Source: a virus
IMG/VR virus record: IMGVR_UViG_3300003690_000159
Span: 1 to 30,372 of that record
Direction: 5' to 3' (one strand)
Length of the DNA: 30,372 nucleotides
This document shows positions 1 to 6,861 of the stretch, piece by piece. Made by a program: the position numbers and the translations under genes. The notes beneath the pieces are model-generated. The model saw only the letters and a program-made list of their open reading frames with translations, was not told the DNA's origin and ran no database searches. Each line of letters opens with the position of its first letter. Position 1 is the stretch's first letter.

Positions 1-486
1 AGCTTGGAGAGTAAGTGTAACTTCAATATTAGTCTCTATTTCGGCTGGGTTTCCTCCTAGCCTAACAAATTCTAAATCTTTAATTTTAACACCACCATCG
101 CGCAGACTCGGGCTCAATATATTCTTTGGGTCGGCATTCAAAGTGTGATTATAGTAGTCGCTTGCTAATATAGGGTAATCTATTTCATTATCGTCGTCAT
201 CAACTATTGTCTTAAAAATTTGAATATATGGCTGAAGAGCCAAATTCTGATATATATCTGGTAATTTTAAAATATCTAATGTCTTCTTCTTCATCAAAGA
301 GTTGATTACAGCATTTGGATTCCCCCTTACTTTTTGCACAGCAACAGGAGGAGGGCCAGAAGGAACCTTGCCATCGGCAAGCGCATCTTGATCAAATTGT
401 CTTCCGCTTTGATCAATCACATCTTTTATATTCGACAAAAGAAAGCATTGTGCTTTCCATTCTAATGATTGACTGTCTTGTGACAT
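1..486 (-). CDS. Partial baseplate-region protein (N-terminal 162 residues)
   Basis: An open frame runs from an ATG at 486 to the window edge with no stop, so the gene continues beyond base 1. The start is MSQDSQSLEWKAQ. A Pro-rich stretch (PSGPPPVAVQ) follows, then a region ending in EIETNIEVTLTLQ, which looks like alternating beta strands. The start lies 6 bases after the stop of the gp53-like gene, so it belongs to the same operon of tail and baseplate genes. The ending KIKDLEFVRLGGNPAEIETN resembles the strand pattern of the two tube/baseplate-like proteins upstream, which also end with a beta segment. I do not recognise a named family. The baseplate role is inferred from position only. 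Confidence 0.6.
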   Translation of the reverse strand, partial: MSQDSQSLEWKAQCFLLSNIKDVIDQSGRQFDQDALADGKVPSGPPPVAVQKVRGNPNAVINSLMKKKTLDILKLPDIYQNLALQPYIQIFKTIVDDDDNEIDYPILASDYYNHTLNADPKNILSPSLRDGGVKIKDLEFVRLGGNPAEIETNIEVTLTLQA

Positions 487-492
487 AGTAAA

Positions 493-843
493 TTATAAGT
501 ATTTTAATACCATTTCTATCGGCGTAGGAACTTTAACAATTTGCCCTCTTCGGAGGTGCCCTTCGGTGGGTGCGTCATTATATAATGCAATTACCCACCA
601 CATTTCGGGTCGACCATAATATTTATCAGCTAATTTGTAATATCTATCGCCAGTTTTCCAAATATGGTGTACTTCATTTAAAGTTCTTTTTTGTGCTGTA
701 GATACTCTAGAAATTGTAGGTGTTGAAAGTTGTTTTAAAAAATTAATTTTCTTGCGACGGAAAATATCTCGATATTCGCGATGGCTATTCATAAATCTTA
801 TGCGCCCTGCGTATCGTTTTAAATTGCCATTGTTCTTTGCCAT
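493..843 (-). CDS. LysM-type baseplate wedge protein, gp53-like
   Basis: This 116-residue protein has a basic N-terminus (residues 1-45, rich in R and K) and a C-terminal LysM-like fold. Residues about 60-116 contain HHIWKTGDRYYKLADKYYG, then MWWVIALYN and a terminal VKVPTP motif. That order (a 'GD..Y.LA..YYG....WW.I...N' core, then a 'V..P' end) is the signature of LysM-like tail proteins such as T4 gp53 and P2 gpX, which fasten the baseplate. A ribosome site (GAGGTG) lies upstream of the ATG at 843. It sits between tube-initiator-like genes and another baseplate gene, which fits. The LysM fold is fairly sure; the equivalence to gp53 is inference. Confidence 0.7.
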   Translation of the reverse strand: MAKNNGNLKRYAGRIRFMNSHREYRDIFRRKKINFLKQLSTPTISRVSTAQKRTLNEVHHIWKTGDRYYKLADKYYGRPEMWWVIALYNDAPTEGHLRRGQIVKVPTPIEMVLKYL

Positions 844-886
844 TAGAAAAGCACCTCAGAAATAAATAGATTTAAAATAGAATTTT

Positions 887-1870
887 CTATTCTGTACTTT
901 CAGCCACGGTATTGCATCCTGCTGGAAGTTCCTCCCACCCTTCGCAGTCGTAACCGCTTGCAGGAGCTTCGCCCTCCTCAGATGTCTGGTTTACGTTTGC
1001 TTCGTCTGCCTCGCGTCGGATACGATCGGCTTCAGCCGTATCTTCTGCCAACCGGGCTGCATTTTCTTCCTCAGCCTGAGCTTGAGTAATCCCCCACTCA
1101 TCGGGCCCGCCGTGGGGTGGGAACTCCGCGCTAGGTTCTGACTGGCAATATTCCGCAGCAGAAATAGGTCCAGTTCCATGGGGCCAATCTCGCCCATCAT
1201 TTGGTGCCCAACCAAGGGAACCTTCGACTCTCTTAGCACCGCCGAAGCCAAGGGGCTTGTCATGAACCATAATAAATGAAAGTGTAACATCAATTTGTTT
1301 TGGAAGAATTTCTCCTACTTTGTCATGATAAACATATTCTAATGGATACGTGTCTGCAAGTGCTTTAAGCTCTGCTCCAACTGCATCTTGTTCATAAAAA
1401 CCGGCTTCAAAATTTATATTCATATTAAAATTAGAAATATATACCAATTCGTCTCTTATTAAGCTGCCAAATTTAATTTTAAAAAGCTTTCCGCCGAGCA
1501 GTCGAAATCTTTTTAAATCTGCCATCTCAGAAGATGCTACACTAATTACGTCATAATTGCCATGGACAGTTTTCGCAAGAAGAGTGGTGTATTGTAAATT
1601 AAGTACAGCTTCTTGAACATTTTTTGCTGGCAACGTAAATTGCATATCTATAGTCTTTCCCGTTCCAGCATATGACCACTTTTTATTAAGAGTGCCAAAA
1701 GTTTCTTCTGATGCCCAACGACCATTATATTTTTCTGAATAAGACGTTAAAAATATATTCGTATCTACAGTTTGAGGCGTCTCCTGCACCCAAGTAATGA
1801 CAAGAGGGGCATATAAGTCCTTCAGTGGACCCATTTCTGTAAATAAATGTGGGATAGTTACATTAGCCAT
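887..1870 (-). CDS. Baseplate/tail-tube-initiator-like protein with acidic C-terminal tail
   Basis: This is a 327-residue protein. Residues about 1-215 appear to form a beta-rich domain, with segments such as FKIKFGSLIRDELVYISNF and LPKQIDVTLSFIMVHD. The last segment matches YPKKIDIDIACETIIE in the next upstream gene, so the two proteins look like paralogues. From about residue 215 the protein changes to a low-complexity tail: Gly/Pro-rich, then an Ala/Glu-rich helix (QAQAEEENAARLAEDTAEAD), then an acidic end with two cysteines. The tail DNA is richer in GC than its surroundings. By position, after the tape measure and before gp53, it could correspond to T4 gp48 or gp54, the proteins that nucleate the tail tube on the baseplate. 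That assignment rests on context and not on a recognised motif. Confidence 0.55.
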   Translation of the reverse strand: MANVTIPHLFTEMGPLKDLYAPLVITWVQETPQTVDTNIFLTSYSEKYNGRWASEETFGTLNKKWSYAGTGKTIDMQFTLPAKNVQEAVLNLQYTTLLAKTVHGNYDVISVASSEMADLKRFRLLGGKLFKIKFGSLIRDELVYISNFNMNINFEAGFYEQDAVGAELKALADTYPLEYVYHDKVGEILPKQIDVTLSFIMVHDKPLGFGGAKRVEGSLGWAPNDGRDWPHGTGPISAAEYCQSEPSAEFPPHGGPDEWGITQAQAEEENAARLAEDTAEADRIRREADEANVNQTSEEGEAPASGYDCEGWEELPAGCNTVAESTE

Positions 1871-1887
1871 TATTGATGTTCAATCCT

Positions 1888-2529
1888 TTATGTTTTAAGA
1901 TATTTGGGGAAGTGCAATGGGACAGGTGTATTTTGAGGGTGCTGAGCCTCGTCGTACCAAGTTTCACTTAACCCCACTTCAATTATTGTTTCGCAAGCTA
2001 TATCAATATCAATTTTTTTTGGATAAATTTCGTCTTCATTACTTGAAATCACCCCTTGTTCCAAATCTAAATTATAGTCTATACTCTGGATGACACACAA
2101 AAGCCCCACTCCATCGTTTACACTATTATTTAAAAAGTTTAAACCATGAACTCTTATAAATGGTTTTCCAATAATTCTATTTTGATTATCTAAAAGTGGA
2201 TAAAGCATTGAAATAAGTAAATTTATATTCTGTGCGTTGTGTCTTGCTTCTTCTATAGAACCATTAAATACTGAAAAGGTAAAATTAACGGTTCTACTTG
2301 TGCCCTGGTGGCGTATTGTAGGATCCATTCTGTTATAACCGTGTTCTTCGACATATTTTGGTTTGTGATTATCGCTAAATGATTGAAGAATGGCTGGAAA
2401 TTGAACGGAATGTCCTGTGGGCACATGCTTAAAGCGTAATTTATAGCTTTTTTCGTTGGCGCGTGCAACGGAAGAGACATTCGCATGCTCACCTGAATAT
2501 ATTAATCTAGCTTCTGCTGGGATTGCCAT
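1888..2529 (-). CDS. Baseplate/tail-tube-initiator-like protein
   Basis: This 213-residue protein starts MAIPAEARLIYSGEHAN. It has a beta-rich core with INLLISMLYPLLDNQ and KPFIRVHGLNFLNN. The segment YPKKIDIDIACETIIEVG resembles the LPKQIDVTLSFIMVHD segment of the downstream 327-residue protein. It sits 7 bases after the tape measure gene and 17 bases before its apparent paralogue, in the place where contractile phages encode proteins that link the tube to the baseplate. A role like T4 gp48/gp54 is inferred from order and fold pattern only. No catalytic or metal-binding motif is visible. Confidence 0.55.
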   Translation of the reverse strand: MAIPAEARLIYSGEHANVSSVARANEKSYKLRFKHVPTGHSVQFPAILQSFSDNHKPKYVEEHGYNRMDPTIRHQGTSRTVNFTFSVFNGSIEEARHNAQNINLLISMLYPLLDNQNRIIGKPFIRVHGLNFLNNSVNDGVGLLCVIQSIDYNLDLEQGVISSNEDEIYPKKIDIDIACETIIEVGLSETWYDEAQHPQNTPVPLHFPKYLKT

Positions 2530-2536
2530 GTCTTAA

Positions 2537-4717
2537 CTATCTCCCAGAAACATTTCTAAGCGGCTTACTTCCTGGTGCTCCAAAATGTTCATTGATAGCT
2601 CTCCCAACCTCTCTTCCGTCCATCTCTATTACCGCATTTCCAGAAGCTTTAATGGCACTAATAACTTGATCCATTTTTTTACTAAGGTTATTAACGGCTA
2701 AAACGACTTCTTTCGATCCCTGGCTACCTTGTCCTCTCGCGAGTGCTTTTGTGTTCGCATTATTGATAATGGCTGAACCGGGAGGCGGCACTATCATTTC
2801 AGGTCCGGCTTCTCCAGCAACATTGAATAGGGGTCCACCTGGGTATGCGTCGGTTCCTTCTTGGAAAGCCCCCATAAGCCCACCGATGGCACCTCCTATT
2901 CCGGCACCCCAGGGGCCTAGGAAAGAACCCATCATCGCGCCTGAGGCGGCACCTGATAGAATGCCTCCTGCCTTTTGCCGTGTACTTCCTTCTTCTGCCC
3001 CATATGCGAGAGCTTGTCCAGCTAGCACCCCTCCGAGGGCAAGCCCCGCTCCTTTCGGAAATCCACGGCCCCCAGCACGCGGAGCAGGGGCGGGGGCGCG
3101 AGTTCCGAATGGAAGCCCCATTTGAGTACCCATGCCGGGTTGAACTGGTCCAGTGAACCCAGCGGCAGCATTCGCACTTTTTGCTGCGGTATTTCGATGG
3201 ACTGCTGCTGTTAGTCTCCCCCATGCCGCTGTCTCCGCTATAAGTGCCACTTTGGTTGCAACAAGTTTGATGAGGAACTTTGTGCCGAAAGCTACCGCAG
3301 CTATTGTAAGAATCTTGATGATACCGGGCGCATCATTTAATAAGCCATTCATAAATCTGAGTGCTGTAACTAAACCAGTCATGAGAGGCTGCACGGCAAT
3401 TGCAAATTCCGCCATCATAATTTTCAACTCTTCGGCAAAGCCTCTACCTGCCGCCATTAGCTCGTTCATTTCGTCTTGGGTTAGGTTGTGTCGCTTCATG
3501 GCATCTGTTGCTGTATTGGCGGCTTCTTCGCCCTGAACCATTGCCCTAACTTGCTCAACGCTTAAGCCCATTGCATTTGCGATGGCTCTTTGTTGAAACA
3601 CATCCAAAGTCTCAAAATCCCCAACGGATGCTTGTAATTGTTCAGACATTAGTTTTGCAAATGCATCCGGTCCTTCCATTTGTGCCTGGAGCATTTGCAT
3701 TGTATCGAACATTTGAGTTCCCAATACCGCATTTAAACGTCCTGCTGCCCCTGCTGCTGCGTCAAATGTCATAAATTGTTCTGAGATGCTAATAAGCTCG
3801 CTGATTTCCAATCCTGTATTCTTTGATTGAATTTGCAAATTCTTAAAAATTTCTGTGGCGTTAGCTCCAAAAGCAGCTAATTTTGGTAATGCAGCAGCTA
3901 AATCAGCAGCGGCTCCTCCCAGGTCCTCCCCTAGCGCATGTGCCGTGGCAATAACCTGCTTCTCCATGTCGAGTGCTTGATCTGCTGTCAGTCCCAGAAC
4001 CTTTGTTCCCTTTTGAAGAATCTGTGATGTGGATGCTGTGGCCACACCAAACTTTTCAAATTGAGCAGTTGTTTCTGCGATTGCGGCTCGTTGAGTTTCT
4101 GACATTAATCCAAATTCTGAAAATGTATTAATTAATGTTTTATATGTCTCGCCCAGTTCTCCAATCGTGATTCCGAGATTTCTGTTGCTTTGCTCCAACT
4201 TTCTTAATTCGACATTATATTCGCCACCGGCTCCAATAGATTTATTAAGCGCGGCGGTCTGCGAATCGATTTCTTTCGTCATTGCGATAGTGCTTTCAAC
4301 GACTTTTCTGGCAATTGAAACGCCGATATTTAAACCTGTGAAGGTTTTTTCGAATCGATCGGCAAGCTTCTTTTGAATCTTGTCTAAGCCGCCGCTCTCG
4401 GTAGCCAACTTCGCGAAAGAGCCAATTAAGGTGTGGGACGCATCCTCCACACCCGTCATCGTCTTAAAAGCACGTTTTAAGGAGATATCAAATTGCGTCC
4501 CTGCGTCGGAGACTTCTATGAGCACCTTTTTCATCTGTTTCAGAAGTACGTTGGAATTGGAGACGGCTTCAGGGAGGTTCTCCTTGAAGTGCTTCGTCAT
4601 ATCCTCAACCTGCTGTTTGAATGACTTCAGCTTTTCCTCGGGAAGCTCCATCTCCCGTAGTTGACGCAGGGCTGCCTCTAATTCTTTAATGTGCTGTTCT
4701 GGTGTTTTTTCAGCCAT
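2537..4717 (-). CDS. Tail tape measure protein
   Basis: This 726-residue protein sets tail length and is threaded through the tube. Residues 1-150 are charged and helical (coiled-coil type). The middle is Ala/Gln-rich helix. A hydrophobic stretch (IIKILTIAAVAFGTKFLIK) lies near residues 460-485. A glycine-zipper region (GGILSGAASGAMMGS and GAGIGGAIGGLMG) lies near 585-620. At 635-647 is the GEAGPEMIVPPPG motif, typical of tape measure C-termini. At roughly 1.5 Angstrom per residue the tail would be about 110 nm, close to T4. It follows the chaperone-like genes, as tape measures usually do. In T4 terms it takes the place of gp29. The sequence is too divergent for me to claim direct homology. 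Confidence 0.85.
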   Translation of the reverse strand: MAEKTPEQHIKELEAALRQLREMELPEEKLKSFKQQVEDMTKHFKENLPEAVSNSNVLLKQMKKVLIEVSDAGTQFDISLKRAFKTMTGVEDASHTLIGSFAKLATESGGLDKIQKKLADRFEKTFTGLNIGVSIARKVVESTIAMTKEIDSQTAALNKSIGAGGEYNVELRKLEQSNRNLGITIGELGETYKTLINTFSEFGLMSETQRAAIAETTAQFEKFGVATASTSQILQKGTKVLGLTADQALDMEKQVIATAHALGEDLGGAAADLAAALPKLAAFGANATEIFKNLQIQSKNTGLEISELISISEQFMTFDAAAGAAGRLNAVLGTQMFDTMQMLQAQMEGPDAFAKLMSEQLQASVGDFETLDVFQQRAIANAMGLSVEQVRAMVQGEEAANTATDAMKRHNLTQDEMNELMAAGRGFAEELKIMMAEFAIAVQPLMTGLVTALRFMNGLLNDAPGIIKILTIAAVAFGTKFLIKLVATKVALIAETAAWGRLTAAVHRNTAAKSANAAAGFTGPVQPGMGTQMGLPFGTRAPAPAPRAGGRGFPKGAGLALGGVLAGQALAYGAEEGSTRQKAGGILSGAASGAMMGSFLGPWGAGIGGAIGGLMGAFQEGTDAYPGGPLFNVAGEAGPEMIVPPPGSAIINNANTKALARGQGSQGSKEVVLAVNNLSKKMDQVISAIKASGNAVIEMDGREVGRAINEHFGAPGSKPLRNVSGR

Positions 4718-4729
4718 TTATTGATGTTC

Positions 4730-5029
4730 CTATTTAAACGGCCAAATAATGCCTGTGTCTTTTTCAAATCCCTTAACGGCTCTTTGGAGAGCGTGCTTAT
4801 TATTCAGCGTGGTTGGATTATTGAGTCCGTGTCTTTTCATAGCACGAAGATATTTGGCTTCATGTCCAAGGGCTTTTTCAAAAGACTTTATTTGCGAGGA
4901 TGTTCCCACAACATTAAGAATAGTTTCAACAGCCCCTCCAAACATAGCAAGCCAGCTTTCATTTAAAAGTCCTTGCTCTTTAGCATTCAAATTAATTTCA
5001 ATTGCCACTAAATCTTTTGCTTTTTTCAT
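4730..5029 (-). CDS. Conserved-looking 99-residue protein before the tape measure
   Basis: A small soluble protein that starts MKKAKDLVAIEINLNAKEQ and ends KGFEKDTGIIWPFK. It is mostly helical and lacks a signal peptide, membrane segment or cysteine pair. Its start overlaps a 15-codon frame by ATGA and its stop is 12 bases before the tape measure start. It lies between a terminator hairpin and the tape measure. Position suggests a small tail-assembly factor or a tape-measure partner. I do not recognise the family. Confidence 0.7.
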   Translation of the reverse strand: MKKAKDLVAIEINLNAKEQGLLNESWLAMFGGAVETILNVVGTSSQIKSFEKALGHEAKYLRAMKRHGLNNPTTLNNKHALQRAVKGFEKDTGIIWPFK

Positions 5030-5073
5030 AAGATAATGTATTCCCTATATATGTCTTCTTTAATTAGTTCCAT
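5026..5073 (-). other. Possible 15-residue leader frame (MELIKEDIYREYIIL)
   Basis: An ATG at 5073 directly follows the T-run of the terminator and opens a 15-codon frame. Its TGA overlaps the ATG of the 99-residue gene (ATGA at 5029-5026). It could be a leader that couples translation to the next gene, or simply chance. No clear ribosome site precedes it. Confidence 0.2.
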
Positions 5074-5109
5074 AAAAAAAGAAAATTGGGCGAGTTGCCC
5101 AATTTTCTT
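5074..5109 (-). terminator. Rho-independent terminator after the gp26-like/chaperone region
   Basis: On the minus strand a 13-bp perfect stem (arms 5097-5109 and 5079-5091; core AAAATTGGGC) with a 5-base loop is followed by an unbroken run of seven T (5080-5074). The 5' arm begins in the stop codon of the small frame ending at 5108. It probably separates that short transcript from the 99-residue and tape measure genes, or attenuates into them. Confidence 0.8.
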
Positions 5110-5311
5110 AATAGGGAGAGCGGCTTTTGGCTTTTCTCTGTTGTGTTCTTGTTGCCTCAGCTTCGTCTTCAAAATGCTTTATAAGTCTGTTAACAAACCA
5201 AGTTCGCAGTCCGATAGGAAGATTATAAGCTTCAGCAAAACTCCAATTTCCATGATGTGTTAATAAAAAGAACTGTTCATAAACATTCTCTATATATTTA
5301 TCAGTTAGGCC
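5108..5311 (-). CDS. Small tail-chaperone-like frame with no canonical start; possible frameshift extension
   Basis: The frame encodes about 67 residues with a protein-like core: NVYEQFFLLTHHGNWSFAEA, then YNLPIGLRTWFVNRLIKHFE, then a basic tail. It is open from 5383, where it overlaps the end of the gp26-like gene, to a TAA at 5108. It contains no in-frame ATG, GTG or TTG before the core; only CTG and ATA/ATC are present. The gp26-like gene ends GAC TTT TTT TGG CCT AAC TGA, a run of seven T at 5312-5318. A +1 (or -2) slip on that run would read straight into this frame and give a longer fusion protein. Position just before the tape measure gene matches where phages encode paired tail-assembly chaperones. 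Initiation at a rare codon, or a sequencing error in the T run, are alternatives. Confidence 0.6.
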   Translation of the reverse strand, partial: GLTDKYIENVYEQFFLLTHHGNWSFAEAYNLPIGLRTWFVNRLIKHFEDEAEATRTQQRKAKSRSPY

Positions 5312-6161
5312 AAAAAAAGTCCGTTGTAAACGGCACCTCCAGTTCAGCCTGATAGTTACACGATGAACAGGAAAATAACTGATTTAAATCTACATTGGGT
5401 GTTACGTCTTGCAAACAATTACGAACATGTCTTGCATCCATAGCTGGCATGCTATCAACAAAATTATTAATTTCTGAACGATCTGTAACTCCATTAACTG
5501 ATACAAAAAGCCTTTTTACAAGATCGGTTGCCGTTGAATCTGGGAGCTTTAATTTTGCTACCTTTTGCGCTGCTGCGGCTAAATAATTTTCGTCTGCTCC
5601 CGTTAGAAGTCTAAATTCGATTTCAAAACCTGTCTTAGGAAGCGTACACAAAAATGTGCCGTCTTCAGTTATTCTTATATCATCAGGAATATCATCACCT
5701 GTAACTCCTACTTCATCTAAATTAAATGTGTTCTCAGATGCAGTGCTGCAATTGGGACATGTAACGTTTGTTACATACTCAGAGCCATAGCCAGAAATTC
5801 TAGCAGCTAGGATAAGTGCATTTTTATCGCCTAATAACATATCGCTAATTTTAATTTGTTTATTGAGCAAAAGGTTTTCCAACAATCTATCAATGGCAAT
5901 CCCTTTTCGCAGGAGAGCCCTAGATGTTAAGATATCCTCATCTTTAGCTGTCATAAAACGAACTTCAATTGTTTCTTGATTATGCAGGGGATGATCGGAC
6001 GGATAATATTTGCCACCTGATGGCAATTCTACGAACTCTGTGGGAGTGACGTATGATAATGTTTGCGGAGGAGCAGTTGGCTCCTCTACGGGAGGTTGTT
6101 CCTCCGGTGGGGTCGCAGGGGCAGCTTTGGCTGTTGCTCTGCGACTACTATTTCTTGACAT
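5301..6161 (-). CDS. Baseplate hub assembly / tail chaperone protein, T4 gp26-like (T4_baseplate family)
   Basis: This 286-residue protein has a Pro/Glu-rich N-terminus (1-36), then a conserved stretch VELPSGGKYYPSDHPLH with RFMTAKDEDILTSRALLRKG (about 44-86) and GDKNALILAARISGYG (111-126). It then has a zinc-ribbon half CPNC (135-138) and a second half CSSC (265-268). It ends in FFWPN. This order matches the T4 base plate protein family (gp26) that acts in hub and tail assembly. A perfect sigma-70 promoter and an AGGTG ribosome site precede the ATG at 6161. The gene ends in a seven-T run and overlaps a second frame with no start codon (see 5108-5311), so it may produce both a short and an extended product. 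Family placement is by recalled motifs. Confidence 0.75.
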   Translation of the reverse strand: MSRNSSRRATAKAAPATPPEEQPPVEEPTAPPQTLSYVTPTEFVELPSGGKYYPSDHPLHNQETIEVRFMTAKDEDILTSRALLRKGIAIDRLLENLLLNKQIKISDMLLGDKNALILAARISGYGSEYVTNVTCPNCSTASENTFNLDEVGVTGDDIPDDIRITEDGTFLCTLPKTGFEIEFRLLTGADENYLAAAAQKVAKLKLPDSTATDLVKRLFVSVNGVTDRSEINNFVDSMPAMDARHVRNCLQDVTPNVDLNQLFSCSSCNYQAELEVPFTTDFFWPN

Positions 6162-6179
6162 TTACACCTCGGTAAAGAT

Positions 6180-6208
6180 ATTATAACTCTATCTTAATTA
6201 TTTGTCAA
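6180..6208 (-). promoter_or_regulatory. Perfect-consensus sigma-70 promoter
   Basis: On the minus strand TTGACA (6208-6203) and TATAAT (6185-6180) are both exact and separated by 17 bases, the ideal spacing. It lies in the 69-base gap between the tail tube stop and the gp26-like start, 18 bases upstream of that ATG, so the leader would be very short. It would let unmodified host RNA polymerase transcribe the baseplate/tape-measure genes. Confidence 0.8.
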
Positions 6209-6230
6209 ATAATTTTTTAAATTTATTTTA

Positions 6231-6812
6231 TTAGCCAGTTGCATATTGTGAAGCATGCTTCGTCCAGGTTGCCCAATCATATCTTAATGTTAGAGTTATT
6301 TCAACCATGTCTTCAGATTCATATGAGTGAGAACCAAAGTTAACTTCTGTGATAAAAGGATTGTGCAATGTCCACTCACCAAGTTTATATGTTACTCTAG
6401 CTTGCTCAGGGTCTAAACCACTTGCACCAAGATTCTCGGGATTTGTACCCAATTCTGTAATTCTAACTTGCCCTAGTGCAGAAACAGCAGACTTTTTAGT
6501 AATAGTTTCACCTACTGCGGTATTAAAATTGTTAGGAACTGCATACCCAATGTCTGCTAGATATTGATATAATTTCTCAGTAGTCCCTGGCTTAACTGCA
6601 TCAACAAGTGCAATAGTGACTGTATTCCATGTTACCCTGCCAGGATAATAAAAAGTATGATTAAAGAAAGCATGAGTCGTTTCACCAACTGTATAGCTGG
6701 GCCTATCTGCTGTCTTTACAGCAAATTGCAGACTTTCTTCCCCTGGTTGAATATCTACTAGAAATCTAAACTGTCGTTTAGGCTCTAAATTTGCGTCATT
6801 CCAAAAACTCAT
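6231..6812 (-). CDS. gp19: Tail tube protein, T4 gp19-like
   Basis: This 193-residue protein polymerises into the inner tube of the contractile tail. The N-terminus (SFWNDANLEPKRQFRFLVDI) and the strands FAVKTADRPSYTVGETTH and HTFYYPGRVTWNTVTIALVD are typical of gp19. The C-terminal segment EWTLHNPFITEVNFG followed by EITLTLRYDWA is the conserved strand pair of the family. Its length (T4 gp19 is 163) and its position right after the sheath gene agree. The start at 6812 has an upstream GGGAGAAC ribosome site. A 49-base gap separates it from the sheath. Confidence 0.93.
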   Translation of the reverse strand: MSFWNDANLEPKRQFRFLVDIQPGEESLQFAVKTADRPSYTVGETTHAFFNHTFYYPGRVTWNTVTIALVDAVKPGTTEKLYQYLADIGYAVPNNFNTAVGETITKKSAVSALGQVRITELGTNPENLGASGLDPEQARVTYKLGEWTLHNPFITEVNFGSHSYESEDMVEITLTLRYDWATWTKHASQYATG

Positions 6813-6861
6813 TTATATTGTTCTCCCTATTCTAAATATTCCCTTAATCATTAATTTATCG

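Noticed and set aside
2799-3224. 141-codon minus-strand frame inside the tape measure gene
   Set aside because: It is an out-of-frame shadow of the glycine-rich tape measure C-terminus. Its product is rich in Arg, Cys and Ser and looks random.
6209-6232. Possible terminator after the tail tube gene
   Set aside because: The region is AT-rich with only weak self-pairing and no GC stem.
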